Positions 26,431 through 36,049 of a stretch of 64,000 nucleotides of DNA are shown here, piece after piece. This DNA comes from Streptomyces sp. M41(2017). GTDB lineage: Bacteria; Actinomycetota; Actinomycetes; Streptomycetales; Streptomycetaceae. How positions within the stretch are numbered: position 1 is the first letter of the stretch; each line of letters starts with the position of its first letter. Position numbers and translations under genes: made by a program. A model generated the notes under the pieces. It ran no database searches, was not told the origin of the DNA, and saw only the letters and a list, made by a program, of their open reading frames with translations. The stretch spans positions 2,170,001-2,234,000 of the forward strand of contig NZ_MWFK01000001.1 in the NCBI RefSeq assembly GCF_002078175.1, read 5' to 3'.

Positions 26431-28799
26431 CCGGCGGGCCCTCCCCGGCCGGCCTCCGCGGCCTTCCCGAGGTCACCCGCGCCCGCGGGGTCCGGCGACC
26501 GCCCCGGGGCGCCGGGAGCACCGGGCCCGCCGAGCCGCGTGGTCTCCCCGAAGCCTGCCGTGTCCTCGAAGTCCGCCGCGTCGCCGAACGCCTCCAGGGC
26601 CTCCAGCATGGCCGCGTCCCGGGAGGCCTCCGTCCTGGCGGCCTCCGGCTCCTGCTCCTGTTCCTCGGAGAACTCGAACCAGATGCTCTTCCCCTCGCCG
26701 CGCGGATCCACCCCCCAGGCGTCCGCGAGCAGTTCCACGAGGACCAGTCCTCGTCCGGACGAGGCCAGCTCGCCGGGATCACGCCGGTGTGGCAGGTCGT
26801 CGCTGCCGTCGGTCACCTCGATCCGCATCCGCCGCTTCCCCGGCTCACCCGTCACCGCGGCCGCGAGCAACGCGTCGGCGTCGGTGTGCACGAGGACGTT
26901 GGTGATCATCTCGGAGACGAGGAGGACCGCGGAGTCGAGCTGGTCGGCGGAGGACCAGTCGTGCAGCAGCTCGCGCAGCTGCTGGCGGGCGCTCGCGATC
27001 CGCTCCGGCTCGGCCTGGGCCACGGTGAGCATCGTGCGGCGCACCGTCGGCCGCACGGCGGGTGTCGCGCCGCCGTAGCCGCGCTCCGCCTCCCGGGACA
27101 GCAGCAGCACGGCGATGTCGTCCTCGCGCCGGTCCGCCAGCGGGCCGGTGGTGTGGTGCGAGGAAGGTCCGTGCACCGCCTGGACGAGCGCGTCGGCGAG
27201 GGCCTCCATGTCGCCCTCGTGGGATTCGAGAGTCCGGCGGATCCGGCGCCAGCCGGTGTCGAGGTCGTGGCCGCCGGTCTCGATGAGACCGTCGGTGCAG
27301 ACGAGCATCGTCTCGCCCGGCTCCAGGACGAGCCGGGTGGTCGGGTAGTCGGCGTCCGGGTCGATGCCGAGCGGGAGACCGCCCGCGGTGGACCGCATCA
27401 GCACCGTCCCGTCCGCCATGCGTATCGCGGGGTCGGGGTGCCCGGCGCGGGCGATGTCGAGCGTGCCGGTGGCCGGGTCGACCTCGACGTAGAGGCAGGT
27501 CGCGAAGCGCAGGTCGCCGGGTTCGCCGTCCCCGTCGTCGGCGCCGCCGCTCGACCCGTACGTCACCGAGTCCATGACCCCGTAGAGGAAGCGGGAGGCC
27601 CGGGACAGCACCGCGTCCGGGCGGTGGCCCTCGGAGGCGTACGCGCGCAGCGCGATCCGGAGCTGGCCCATCAGGCCCGCGGCCCGCACGTCGTGGCCCT
27701 GGACGTCGCCGATGACCAGTGCGAAACGGCCGGTCGGCAGGGGGATCACGTCGTACCAGTCGCCGCCGACCTGAAGGCCGCCGCCGGTCGGGACATAGCG
27801 GGCCGCGACGCTCATCCCCGGCATCTGCGGGCCGAGCGTCGGCATCATCGAACGCTGCAGACCGTCGGTCAGCTCCCGCTCGGTCTCGGCCGCGCCGGCG
27901 CGCGAGAGGGCCTGGGCGAGCATGCGGGCCACGGTGGTGAGGACCGAGCGTTCGTCGGGCGTGAAGGAGACGGGATACGTGAAGGCCGCCATCCAGGCAC
28001 CCATGGTGCTGCCGGCGACGGTGAGCGGCAGGAACGCCCAGGACTGCCGCCCGAAGTGCTGCGCGAGCGGCCAGGACGCCGGGTAGCGCTCCTTGTAGGC
28101 CTCCGGGGAGGAGAGATAGACCGCCCGGCCGGTGCGGACCACCTCGGCGGCCGGATAGTCCGTGGCCAGCGACATGTGGGTGAAGGGGCCCTCGTCGCCC
28201 GGCTGGTGCCCGTGGTGGCCGATGATCGTCAGCCGGTCGCCCTCCGCGCCGAAGACCGCGAGCCCGTCCGGTGAGAAACCGGGCATGGACAGCCCGGCCG
28301 CGACGCGCAGCACCTCCGCGGTGGAGCGGGCCTCGGCGAGCGCCCGCCCCGCGTCCAGCAGGAACGCCTCCCGCGAGCGGCGCCAGTCCCCGGTGACCGG
28401 CGTGCGGGCGGCGGCCCCGGGAGGCTGCTCGGTGACCTCCTGGAGGGTGCCGACCAGTTCGTAGTGGCCCGTCTCGGCGTCCATCGTGGGTCTGGAGCGG
28501 CTGCGGACCGTGCGCAGCACCCGCCCGTGCCCGTCCATGATGCGCATCCGGGCCTCGGCGAGCGTGCCCTCGGCCACCGCGAGCTGGACCACCCCGTCCA
28601 TCTCGTTCCAGTCGACGGGGTGCACGTGGGAGCGCACGCCCGCCTCGGTGAGGGTCGTCCGCTCCGCGGGCAGGCCCATGAGGCGGGCTGCCTCCGCGTC
28701 GAAGGTGACGAGGCCCGCGGCGTTGTCCCAGCGCCACAGACCGGTCGCCAGAGTGGCCAGGACGTCCCCCACAGCGGGCAGGGGCTCACCAGTGCGCAT
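26364..28799 (-). CDS. PAS-GAF-SpoIIE phosphatase with C-terminal HATPase domain
   Basis: An 811-aa multi-domain signalling protein. It has a PAS sensor (about 10-130), GAF (about 155-310), PP2C/SpoIIE phosphatase (about 335-560; LQVGGDWYDV, IGDVQGHD, ADYPTTRL) and an anti-sigma-type HATPase (about 600-735; N-box SEMITNVLVHT, GRGLVLVE). Phosphatase and kinase-like activities in one chain suit partner-switching control of anti-sigma antagonists. The C-terminal tail (about 750-811) is a disordered Gly/Pro/Glu stretch. The stop lies inside the transporter gene on the other strand, so the two tails overlap. No membrane helices. Confidence 0.9.
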   Translation of the reverse strand: MRTGEPLPAVGDVLATLATGLWRWDNAAGLVTFDAEAARLMGLPAERTTLTEAGVRSHVHPVDWNEMDGVVQLAVAEGTLAEARMRIMDGHGRVLRTVRSRSRPTMDAETGHYELVGTLQEVTEQPPGAAARTPVTGDWRRSREAFLLDAGRALAEARSTAEVLRVAAGLSMPGFSPDGLAVFGAEGDRLTIIGHHGHQPGDEGPFTHMSLATDYPAAEVVRTGRAVYLSSPEAYKERYPASWPLAQHFGRQSWAFLPLTVAGSTMGAWMAAFTYPVSFTPDERSVLTTVARMLAQALSRAGAAETERELTDGLQRSMMPTLGPQMPGMSVAARYVPTGGGLQVGGDWYDVIPLPTGRFALVIGDVQGHDVRAAGLMGQLRIALRAYASEGHRPDAVLSRASRFLYGVMDSVTYGSSGGADDGDGEPGDLRFATCLYVEVDPATGTLDIARAGHPDPAIRMADGTVLMRSTAGGLPLGIDPDADYPTTRLVLEPGETMLVCTDGLIETGGHDLDTGWRRIRRTLESHEGDMEALADALVQAVHGPSSHHTTGPLADRREDDIAVLLLSREAERGYGGATPAVRPTVRRTMLTVAQAEPERIASARQQLRELLHDWSSADQLDSAVLLVSEMITNVLVHTDADALLAAAVTGEPGKRRMRIEVTDGSDDLPHRRDPGELASSGRGLVLVELLADAWGVDPRGEGKSIWFEFSEEQEQEPEAARTEASRDAAMLEALEAFGDAADFEDTAGFGETTRLGGPGAPGAPGRSPDPAGAGDLGKAAEAGRGGPAGYGASEGPGTPGTPGVSGPSGP

Positions 28800-28996
28800 G
28801 GGCCCACTGTAGGAACAGGTGATCGGTGGCTGCCACCGAAGCCGTCCGGGACGGGGGCTGCGCGGTCCGCCGAGGGGCCAGGAGCGCGGGCTGGTGCCGG
28901 GGCGCGGCGCCGTCCGGCCGGGGGTCCCCGTGCCGGACGGGGCGTCGAGCCGTAATTGGTGGGGAAGTGATCGTGGGCTGCCCGGTACGCTGGGGT

Positions 28997-29012
28997 TGTT
29001 TCACGTGAAACA
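28997..29012. promoter_or_regulatory. parS centromere site (ParB binding)
   Basis: A perfect 16-bp palindrome, TGTTTCACGTGAAACA, identical to the bacterial parS consensus; the 14-bp core is the form described for Streptomyces. It lies 35 bp upstream of aspS in the intergenic region. ParB binds such sites clustered around oriC, so this places the window in the origin-proximal part of the chromosome. Confidence 0.95.
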
Positions 29013-29046
29013 CGCCCCCAATCCGCGAAGACTGGATGAAACGACG

Positions 29047-30810
29047 ATGCATCGGTACAGGTCCCACACCTGCGGCGAGCTCCGCGCCTCTGACGTCGGC
29101 AGCGACGTCCGGCTGAGCGGCTGGCTGCACAATCGCCGAGACCTGGGTGGCATCCTCTTCATCGATCTGCGCGACCACTACGGCATCACGCAGCTCGTCG
29201 CGCGTCCCGGCACGCCTGCCTACGAGGCCCTCGACAAGGTCTCCAAGGAATCGACCGTCCGAATCGACGGCAAGGTCGTCTCCCGCGGCACGGAGAACGT
29301 GAACCCGGAGCTGCCGACCGGCGAGATCGAGGTCGAGGTCGGTGAGGTCGAGCTGCTCGGCGCCGCCCAGCCGCTGCCCTTCACGATCAACGCCGAGGAC
29401 GGGGTCAACGAGGAGCGGCGCCTGGAGTACCGCTTCCTCGACCTGCGCCGCGAGCGCATGCACCGCAACATCCTGCTGCGCACGGCCGTGATCTCCGCGA
29501 TCCGTCACAAGATGACGGCGCTGGGCTTCAACGAGATGGCGACCCCGATCCTCAGCGCCACCTCCCCCGAGGGCGCGCGCGACTTCGTGGTCCCCTCCCG
29601 GCTGAACCCGGGCAGGTTCTACGCGCTGCCGCAGGCGCCGCAGCAGTTCAAGCAGCTGCTGATGATCTCCGGCTTCGACCGGTACTTCCAGATCGCGCCC
29701 TGCTTCCGCGACGAGGACGCCCGCGCGGACCGTTCGCCGGGCGAGTTCTACCAGCTCGACGTCGAGATGTCCTTCGTCGAGCAGGAGGACGTCTTCCAGC
29801 CCATCGAGAAGCTCATGACGGAGCTGTTCGAGGAGTTCGGCGGAGACCGTCACGTCACCTCGCCGTTCCCCCGCATCCCGTTCCGCGAGTCGATGCTGAA
29901 GTACGGCTCCGACAAGCCGGACCTGCGGGCCCAGCTGGAGCTCGTCGACATCACCGACGTCTTCGAGGGTTCCGAGTTCAAGGCGTTCGCCGGCAAGCAC
30001 GTGCGCGCCCTGCCGGTGCCGGACGTGTCCGGTCAGTCCCGCAAGTTCTTCGACGGCCTCGGTGACTACGCGGTCGAGCAGGGAGCCAAGGGCCTGGCCT
30101 GGGTTCGGGTCGGCGAGGACGGCGCGCTGTCCGGTCCGATCGCCAAGTTCCTCACCGAGGCGAACGTCGCCGAGCTGACCAAGCGCCTCTCCCTGGCGCC
30201 GGGCCACGCGGTGTTCTTCGGCGCGGGCGAGTTCGAGGAGGTCTCGAAGATCATGGGCGCGGTGCGGGTCGAGGCCGCCAAGCGCTCGGGCAACTTCGAG
30301 GAGAACGTCTTCCGGTTCTGCTGGATCGTCGACTTCCCGATGTACGAGAAGGACGAGGAGACCGGGAAGCTCGACTTCTCGCACAACCCGTTCTCGATGC
30401 CGCAGGGCGGTCTGGAGGCCCTGGAGACCCAGGACCCGCTGGACATCCTCGGCTGGCAGTACGACATCGTCTGCAACGGCGTGGAGCTCTCCTCCGGCGC
30501 GATCCGGAACCACGAGCCCGAGATCATGCTCAAGGCCTTCGAGATCGCGGGCTACGACCGGGAGACCGTCGAGGAGCAGTTCGCGGGCATGCTGCGCGCG
30601 TTCCGCTTCGGCGCCCCGCCGCACGGCGGGATCGCCCCGGGTGTCGACCGCATCGTCATGCTGCTCGCGGACGAGCCAAACATCCGCGAGACCATCGCGT
30701 TCCCGCTGAACGGCAACGCCCAGGACCTGATGATGGGCGCCCCGACGGAGCTGGACGAGACCCGGCTGCGCGAACTGCACCTCTCGGTGCGCAAGCCGCA
30801 GCCGAAGTAG
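29047..30810 (+). CDS. aspS: Aspartyl-tRNA synthetase
   Basis: A 587-aa bacterial-type class II synthetase. It begins [18 protein letters not shown], an N-terminal OB-fold anticodon-binding domain (about 1-110). Motif 2 is near [10 protein letters not shown] and motif 3 is [18 protein letters not shown]. The GAD insertion (about 300-410) marks the bacterial form. It charges tRNA-Asp; many actinobacteria lack AsnRS, so such an enzyme may also mischarge tRNA-Asn for amidotransferase repair. ATG 29047 was chosen by homology; parS lies just before it. Ends with a hairpin terminator. Confidence 0.96.
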   Translation: MHRYRSHTCGELRASDVGSDVRLSGWLHNRRDLGGILFIDLRDHYGITQLVARPGTPAYEALDKVSKESTVRIDGKVVSRGTENVNPELPTGEIEVEVGEVELLGAAQPLPFTINAEDGVNEERRLEYRFLDLRRERMHRNILLRTAVISAIRHKMTALGFNEMATPILSATSPEGARDFVVPSRLNPGRFYALPQAPQQFKQLLMISGFDRYFQIAPCFRDEDARADRSPGEFYQLDVEMSFVEQEDVFQPIEKLMTELFEEFGGDRHVTSPFPRIPFRESMLKYGSDKPDLRAQLELVDITDVFEGSEFKAFAGKHVRALPVPDVSGQSRKFFDGLGDYAVEQGAKGLAWVRVGEDGALSGPIAKFLTEANVAELTKRLSLAPGHAVFFGAGEFEEVSKIMGAVRVEAAKRSGNFEENVFRFCWIVDFPMYEKDEETGKLDFSHNPFSMPQGGLEALETQDPLDILGWQYDIVCNGVELSSGAIRNHEPEIMLKAFEIAGYDRETVEEQFAGMLRAFRFGAPPHGGIAPGVDRIVMLLADEPNIRETIAFPLNGNAQDLMMGAPTELDETRLRELHLSVRKPQPK

Positions 30811-30846
30811 ACCCCGGCCCTCCGGGGTCGTCCACCGTACGAGAGT

Positions 30847-30874
30847 GGCCCGGAACCGTCGTCGGTTCCGGGCC
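30847..30874 (+). terminator. Hairpin terminator after aspS
   Basis: An 11-bp perfect stem (30847-30857 with 30864-30874), loop GTCGTC, 36 bp after the aspS stop. Confidence 0.75.
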
Positions 30875-30926
30875 GCTTCGCGTACCCGGGGAGACCACAG
30901 CCCGGACCACCCATGCTGCCGACTGT

Positions 30927-31703
30927 TCAGTTGTGCTGGGCCTTGGTGATGCGGGCCAGTTCCTTGCGGATCAAGGGGAGGGGGAAGCGGTCGTCCTGGT
31001 CCATGTTCAGCATCGTGAAGTACGCGGTGACGTTGCCGACGCGGACGAGCACGTGTTGTTCGCTCCGGACGGAGACGCGCTTGCCGCTGCGGAGGCCGGG
31101 CGGCTGCTTGACCGGGATGGTGATCCGGAGGGCGATCGACTCGTCGCCGAGGCGGGGGATCTTCTCCCCTTCGACGTGTGCGGTGTACTTCCCCGTATAC
31201 GTGACGCCCTTGAAGCCGGAGCAGGTCGTCAGGGACGCGCGGACCTGGGCGACGGCCTTCTCGGCGCCGTTGCCCTCGTAGGAGGCGAGGGTGCCGCCGC
31301 CGGGCCAGACGCTGCCCTTCCAGTTGAAGACCTGGTCCACCGCGGCCGAGGCGCCGGGGGCGTCGAGAGCGTCCAGCATCTTCTGGCAGGTGGCGTCCGA
31401 GGCGGGCGGGAAGGTGTTCTTGGCGCGGGCGGGCTTCCGCTCGTCCGCCGAGACGCCGAGACTGCCCGGCACGTCGTCCTCGGTGAGGGCGGCCGACTTC
31501 AACGCCGCCGAGGAGAGGGGCGGTTGGTGAGCGGCTGCCGTGGAGGTGATGGAGGGCGTGGAGGCGCCAGAGGCCCTGGGGCTCGGTGCGGCGGATGTTC
31601 CTCCGTCGCTGTCACCGCCCGCGCAGGCCGTGAGCCCCCACCCTGTCAGGACAGCACCGATCAGCAGCCAGTTGCTTCCCCGCACCCGAACCCGTATCCC
31701 CAT
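30927..31703 (-). CDS. Putative lipoprotein of unknown function
   Basis: About 258 aa from ATG 31703 (MGIRVRVRGSNW). A lipobox LTAC puts the lipidated cysteine at C27, after a basic N-region and hydrophobic core. A Ser/Ala/Pro linker follows (about 30-75), then a globular domain containing LTEDDVPGSLG and a conserved-looking Cys pair (ATCQKMLD and LTTCSGF). No enzymatic family recognised. A second lipoprotein in the window (55493-56359) shows a similar layout, suggesting a lineage family. The reading frame extends far upstream but only as antisense noise. Confidence 0.72.
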   Translation of the reverse strand: MGIRVRVRGSNWLLIGAVLTGWGLTACAGGDSDGGTSAAPSPRASGASTPSITSTAAAHQPPLSSAALKSAALTEDDVPGSLGVSADERKPARAKNTFPPASDATCQKMLDALDAPGASAAVDQVFNWKGSVWPGGGTLASYEGNGAEKAVAQVRASLTTCSGFKGVTYTGKYTAHVEGEKIPRLGDESIALRITIPVKQPPGLRSGKRVSVRSEQHVLVRVGNVTAYFTMLNMDQDDRFPLPLIRKELARITKAQHN

Positions 31704-31774
31704 CTGAGCCCCCCGGACCGCTCGCCTCGTGCGCCTCGTGCGCCTCAACGGTCGGCATCGTACGGGGCGTTCGC

Positions 31775-32251
31775 TCAGGTGTCGTACGAGCCGTCCCAGG
31801 GGGCGGCGAAGCCCAGGCGGTCGGGGTAGAGCTCGGCCCAGGGCTCGCCCTCGTCGACTCCGGTCAGCAGGCCGAACAGCACGCCGTCGACCGTCAGTTG
31901 GAACGGGCGGATCGCGATGTCCGTGTACGAGCGCCGGGGCAGGCTGCGCAGCAGCTTCGCCAGGTGGACGCGGGCGCGCGAGAGCACGGAGGTGTCCCCG
32001 TGCGGGTCGCTCTGCTGCTCGGCCCAGGTGCCGGCACACCAGACCTCCGAATCGCGGTAGCGCCCCTCGGAGTCGAAGGTGTGGAGCACGGTGTAGAGCC
32101 GTTTGTGCTCTTCCCAGCCGTCGTCGGGACGGAACCCTTCGGGGAAGGCGTACGTGATCGACGCCAGGAACTGACCGTCCGCGTACCGGCCGATGGTCTC
32201 GGTGCGGTGCTTCGGTTCGTAGGCGATCGGAATGACCTCGGGGACTGCCAT
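31775..32251 (-). CDS. Conserved hypothetical protein
   Basis: About 158 aa from ATG 32251 (MAVPEVIPIAYEP). A mixed alpha/beta soluble protein with no signal peptide or membrane segment. It shows RPDDGWEEHKRLYTVLHTFDSEGR-like charged sequence, one Cys-Trp pair (VWCAGTW) and many aromatic residues. No family or function recognised. It lies between metG and the lipoprotein gene on the same strand, separated from metG by a terminator-like hairpin being downstream of metG only in the opposite reading. No ribosome binding site is obvious before the start; ATG 32266 is an alternative. Confidence 0.65.
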   Translation of the reverse strand: MAVPEVIPIAYEPKHRTETIGRYADGQFLASITYAFPEGFRPDDGWEEHKRLYTVLHTFDSEGRYRDSEVWCAGTWAEQQSDPHGDTSVLSRARVHLAKLLRSLPRRSYTDIAIRPFQLTVDGVLFGLLTGVDEGEPWAELYPDRLGFAAPWDGSYDT

Positions 32252-32320
32252 GGCGGAAACCATACGGGTGATCGGGGTCATGCCAGAAGTCAGGGCCACC
32301 CCACGGACGGTGGGTGCCCG

Positions 32321-32355
32321 AGGGGCCCCGCACCACCGTGTGGTCCGGGGCCCCT
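32321..32355 (-). terminator. Hairpin terminator after metG
   Basis: A 10-bp GC stem (32321-32330 with 32346-32355), continued after one mismatch by ACCAC/GTGGT and loop CGT, located just beyond the metG stop at 32373. Confidence 0.75.
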
Positions 32356-32372
32356 TGGCCTGAATCAGGTGC

Positions 32373-34097
32373 CTATTCGGGGGCGCCGCCGAAGCGCTCC
32401 TTGTAGGACTCCAGGTCCTCGTCGGTGATCTTCGCGAAGAGGACCGGGGGAACCGTGAACGGGGTGCCGGAGGGCACCGAGGACAGGGCGCGGACCTCGT
32501 CCTGCGTCACCCACGTCGCCGTGTCCTCGGCGAGGGCGAAGGCCGAGCGCATGGCGCGGGCGGACGACGGGATGAAGGGCTCGGAGACCACCGAGTACAG
32601 GTGGATCAGGTTCATCGCCGTGCGGAGGGTCAGCGCCGCGCCCTCGGGGTTCGTCTTGATCTCCAGCCAGGGGGCCTTCTCCTCCAGGTAGGAGTTGCCT
32701 GCCGACCACAGGGCGCGCAGCGCGGCGGCCGCCTTGCGGAACTGGAGGGCCTCCATCTGGGTCTCGTACTCGGCGAGCAGGCCCGCGATCTCCTCGCCCA
32801 GCCGGGTCTCGGCCTCCCCGGCCTCCGCGCCCGCCGGGACCTCCTCGCCGAAGCGCTTCTTGGAGAAGGACAGCACCCGGTTGACGAAGTTGCCGAGGGT
32901 GTCGGCCAGGTCCTTGTTCACCGTGGCCGTGAAGTGCTCCCAGGTGAACGACGAGTCGTCCGACTCGGGGGCGTTCGCGATGAGGAAGTAGCGCCAGTAG
33001 TCGGCGGGCAGGATGTCCAGGGCCTGGTCGGTGAAGACACCGCGCTTCTGGGACGTGGAGAACTTGCCGCCGTAGTACGTCAGCCAGTTGAAGGCCTTGA
33101 CGTAGTCGACCTTCTTCCACGGCTCGCGCACGCCCAGCTCGGTGGCGGGGAACATGACGGTGTGGAAGGGCACGTTGTCCTTCGCCATGAACTGCGTGTA
33201 GCGGACCGGGTTCTCGCCGGAGTCCGCGTCGTACCACCAGGACTTCCAGTCCCGGTTCTCGGCATCCTGGTCTGCCCACTCGTTCGTCGCGCCGATGTAC
33301 TCGATCGGGGCGTCGAACCAGACGTAGAAGACCTTGCCCTCGGCCGCCAGCTCGGGCCAGGTGTCGGCCGGGACCGGGACGCCCCAGTCCAGGTCACGGG
33401 TGATCGCGCGGTCGTGCAGGCCCTCGGTCAGCCACTTGCGGGCGATGGAGGAGGCGAGCTGCGGCCACTCGGACTCGTGACGCGCCACCCACTCCTCGAC
33501 CTCGTGCTGCAGCTTCGACTGGAGGAGGAAGAGGTGCTTCGTCTCACGGACCTCCAGGTCCGTCGAGCCGGAGATCGCCGAACGCGGGTTGATCAGGTCC
33601 GTGGGGTCGAGGACGCGCGTGCAGTTCTCGCACTGGTCGCCGCGGGCCTTGTCGTAACCGCAGTGCGGGCAGGTGCCCTCCACATAGCGGTCCGGGAGGA
33701 ACCGGCCGTCCGTCGGCGAGTACACCTGACGGATGGCACGCTCCTCGATGAAGCCGTTCTCGTTCAGGCGGCGCGCGAAGTGCTGCGTGATCTCGCGGTT
33801 CTGCGCGCTGGAGCTGCGGCCGAAGTAGTCGAAGGCCAGCTCGAAGCCGTCGTACACCGCCTTCTGCGCGTCGTGCGCCTGCGCGCAGAACACGTCGACG
33901 GGCAGACCCCGCTCCTTGGCCGCCAGTTCCGCGGGGGTGCCGTGCTCGTCCGTCGCGCAGATGTACAGGACGTCGTGACCGCGCTGGCGGAGGTACCGGG
34001 CGTACACGTCCGCCGGGAGCATGGACCCCACCATGTTGCCCAGGTGCTTGATCCCGTTGATGTACGGAAGGGCGCTGGTGATGAGGTGTCGAGCCAT
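32373..34097 (-). CDS. metG: Methionyl-tRNA synthetase
   Basis: A 574-aa class I synthetase from ATG 34097 ([15 protein letters not shown]). HIGH-like motif is IKHLGN within [15 protein letters not shown] four-cysteine zinc knuckle (CPHCGYD ... CENC) lies at about 146-168. The KMSKS loop reads KFSTSQKRG, with Thr in place of the second lysine and an insertion before RG, a noticeable departure from the textbook motif. The anticodon-binding helices follow normally. No tRNA-binding EMAP domain is fused at the C-terminus. It attaches Met to initiator and elongator tRNA. Confidence 0.95.
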   Translation of the reverse strand: MARHLITSALPYINGIKHLGNMVGSMLPADVYARYLRQRGHDVLYICATDEHGTPAELAAKERGLPVDVFCAQAHDAQKAVYDGFELAFDYFGRSSSAQNREITQHFARRLNENGFIEERAIRQVYSPTDGRFLPDRYVEGTCPHCGYDKARGDQCENCTRVLDPTDLINPRSAISGSTDLEVRETKHLFLLQSKLQHEVEEWVARHESEWPQLASSIARKWLTEGLHDRAITRDLDWGVPVPADTWPELAAEGKVFYVWFDAPIEYIGATNEWADQDAENRDWKSWWYDADSGENPVRYTQFMAKDNVPFHTVMFPATELGVREPWKKVDYVKAFNWLTYYGGKFSTSQKRGVFTDQALDILPADYWRYFLIANAPESDDSSFTWEHFTATVNKDLADTLGNFVNRVLSFSKKRFGEEVPAGAEAGEAETRLGEEIAGLLAEYETQMEALQFRKAAAALRALWSAGNSYLEEKAPWLEIKTNPEGAALTLRTAMNLIHLYSVVSEPFIPSSARAMRSAFALAEDTATWVTQDEVRALSSVPSGTPFTVPPVLFAKITDEDLESYKERFGGAPE

Positions 34098-34198
34098 CGC
34101 GGGCTGCTCCCAAGTCGCTACGTGGGGTGACGACCGCCTCGGTTCCCCGGCCGGCGCGTCGTCATCGGTGAACCTTGAAATCGTAGCCGACACGCGCG

Positions 34199-34240
34199 GG
34201 CCGCCCGCTTCCCGTTCTACAGGGTGGGAAGGGGGCGGCC
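34199..34240 (-). terminator. Hairpin after VWA-domain gene
   Basis: GGCCGCCC (34199-34206) pairs with GGGCGGCC (34233-34240); the interior contains a TTCCC/GGGAA extension. It lies 30-70 bp past the VWA stop codon. Confidence 0.5.
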
Positions 34241-34269
34241 GGGCGCTGCGATACGGGGTGGCCGGTGAT

Positions 34270-35889
34270 CTACGGGCGCCAGTTCTCCAGCAGGCCGTCG
34301 TAGACCTCGGCGTCCGTCAGCTCGCGCGGGGTCGGGCCCGCGTGGAAGAAGGCCGTGTTCCCGGTCTTCAGCCTGCGGAGGTAGTCGAAGGCCTTGTTCT
34401 CCGGCCCGCCGAACGCGACGAAGGAGAAGAAGACACCGGGGTGGTCCTTGGCCGCGTTCGCGAGGGACTGGGTGGCCGGGGTCTTGGCGTCGGGGGCGCC
34501 GTCCACCTGGAAGATCACCAGGGCAGGGTCCGTGGAGCCGGACTTCTGGTAGTGCGTGACGACTTCCTCGACCGCCGCGTGGTAGCTCGTACGGCCCATG
34601 CGGCCGAGGCCGGCGTGCAGGTCGTCGACCTTGTTCTCGAACTCGGTGAGGCTGAGGGTGCCGGTGCCGTCCAGCTCCGTGGAGAAGAAGACGACGTGGA
34701 CGGTCGCCTCCGGGTCCACGTGGGCGGCGAGGGCGAGGGCCTGCTCGCCCAGGGCCTGTGCGGAGCCGTCCTTGTAGTAGGCGCGCATCGACGAGGAGCG
34801 GTCGAGCACGAGGTAGATCGTGGCGCGGGTGCCTGTCAGGTCCCGCTTCTTCAGCGCGGTACCCGCTTCCCTGTACGCCGTTGCCAGCGCCGGGGCCTTC
34901 GACTTGACCCTGGTCATGGGGACCGCCGGGGCCGCGGCGGGCACCGGGGCCACCGGGGTGACCTCCGCCGCGACCGGCGCGACCGAAACCTCCGGCTCCG
35001 CCTCGGCAACGGGCGTGACCGGCTCGACCGGGGTCTCCGGCTCCGCCTCGGCGACGGGCGTGACCGGCTCGGCCGGGGTCTCCGGCTCCGCCTCGGCGAC
35101 CGGCGCGACCGGCTCGGTGACCGGCTCGGCCGCCTCGGCTTCGCCTTCGGCGGGAGTGCTCCCACCCGCAGCACCCGTGCTGCCTTCGACAACCGGCTCG
35201 GGTCGATCCTGTGGATCCTCCCCGCCGTCGGCGACCGCGGGCACGATCGCCGCGGGTTCCACCACGGGCTCGGCCTGGACCACCGGCTCGGGCTGGACCA
35301 CCGGCTCGGGCTCGATCACCGTCGCCGGCTCGATGGGTGCCTCGGGCTCGGTGACCTCGACCGGTTCGACCACCGCGTCCGGCGTCGCCGTCGGCTCGGG
35401 CTCGATCACCGCGACGGGGCCCGCCTCGGCGACGACGACGTGCTCGGCCTCGATCACCGGCCCGGCGTCGGCGACCGGCTCGGCCTCGGTGGCCGGGGTC
35501 TCGGACTCGACGGCCGGGGGCTCGGCCTCGGCGGCCGGCTCCGGCGTGATCGGCTCGGTCGGTTCGGGCTTGATCGGTTCCGGGGCCGACGGGGACTCCT
35601 CCTCGGGGGAGGACGTCTGCTTCGGGACCGTCACGTTGTCGAAGGCCGCCGAGACGAGGTCGTCGACGACGGACGGGTTCGGCTCGGTCGACTGGGACGG
35701 GATCTTCGGCTCGGGGTCAGGGAGCCGGGTGGAGACCGGGTCGGTCTCCGGAGCGGGGGCCGGAGTCGGTTCGGCCTCCTGGGAAGGAGCCGGAACCGTC
35801 GGCGTCACCTCTCGCGAGGTCTCCGCGTCGGCGTCACGACCCTTGCGTGAGCGGCCGAACGCATTCCGCAGGAGAGTGAGAATGCCCAT
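34270..35889 (-). CDS. VWA-domain protein with long Pro/Glu/Val repeat region (TerF-like)
   Basis: A 539-aa protein in two parts. Residues about 25-315 are a disordered Glu/Pro/Val/Ala region built of short repeats such as EPEPVVQ and a 15-aa unit [15 protein letters not shown]. The C-terminal von Willebrand A domain (about 350-530) has the MIDAS start DRSSSM at about 363 and a later FQVDGAPD, and resembles TerF/TerY-type proteins of tellurium-resistance systems. The N-terminal 20 residues ([17 protein letters not shown]) could form an amphipathic membrane-contacting helix. No ter partner is adjacent. Cytosolic, with a metal-dependent protein-binding role inferred. Confidence 0.85.
   Translation of the reverse strand: MGILTLLRNAFGRSRKGRDADAETSREVTPTVPAPSQEAEPTPAPAPETDPVSTRLPDPEPKIPSQSTEPNPSVVDDLVSAAFDNVTVPKQTSSPEEESPSAPEPIKPEPTEPITPEPAAEAEPPAVESETPATEAEPVADAGPVIEAEHVVVAEAGPVAVIEPEPTATPDAVVEPVEVTEPEAPIEPATVIEPEPVVQPEPVVQAEPVVEPAAIVPAVADGGEDPQDRPEPVVEGSTGAAGGSTPAEGEAEAAEPVTEPVAPVAEAEPETPAEPVTPVAEAEPETPVEPVTPVAEAEPEVSVAPVAAEVTPVAPVPAAAPAVPMTRVKSKAPALATAYREAGTALKKRDLTGTRATIYLVLDRSSSMRAYYKDGSAQALGEQALALAAHVDPEATVHVVFFSTELDGTGTLSLTEFENKVDDLHAGLGRMGRTSYHAAVEEVVTHYQKSGSTDPALVIFQVDGAPDAKTPATQSLANAAKDHPGVFFSFVAFGGPENKAFDYLRRLKTGNTAFFHAGPTPRELTDAEVYDGLLENWRP
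34991..35125 (-). repeat. 45-bp tandem repeat in the VWA gene
   Basis: The word TCCGGCTCCGCCTCGG recurs at 34991, 35036 and 35081, an exact 45-bp period encoding a 15-residue Pro/Glu/Val unit. In-frame period means copy number can change without breaking the gene. Confidence 0.8.
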
Positions 35890-36049
35890 GTGCGCAACCC
35901 TTCGCGTGAGTTGATCCCGTCAATCCCTGGCCAGGACGGACACGTAAGGTTAGCGGCCACAGAAGGTGATCTTCGGCAGGGGCGGCACGCTGGTCAGAAG
36001 GCACCTCAACCCCCCTTGTGGGCGGGACCCGTTCACTCTGCGTTCGCCC

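Noticed and set aside
25332..28274. A 980-codon open frame on the plus strand
   Set aside because: It is a Gly/Arg/Ala-rich shadow running across the AI-2E transporter and antisense to the phosphatase; no domains, no ribosome binding site. Very GC-rich DNA gives such frames by default.
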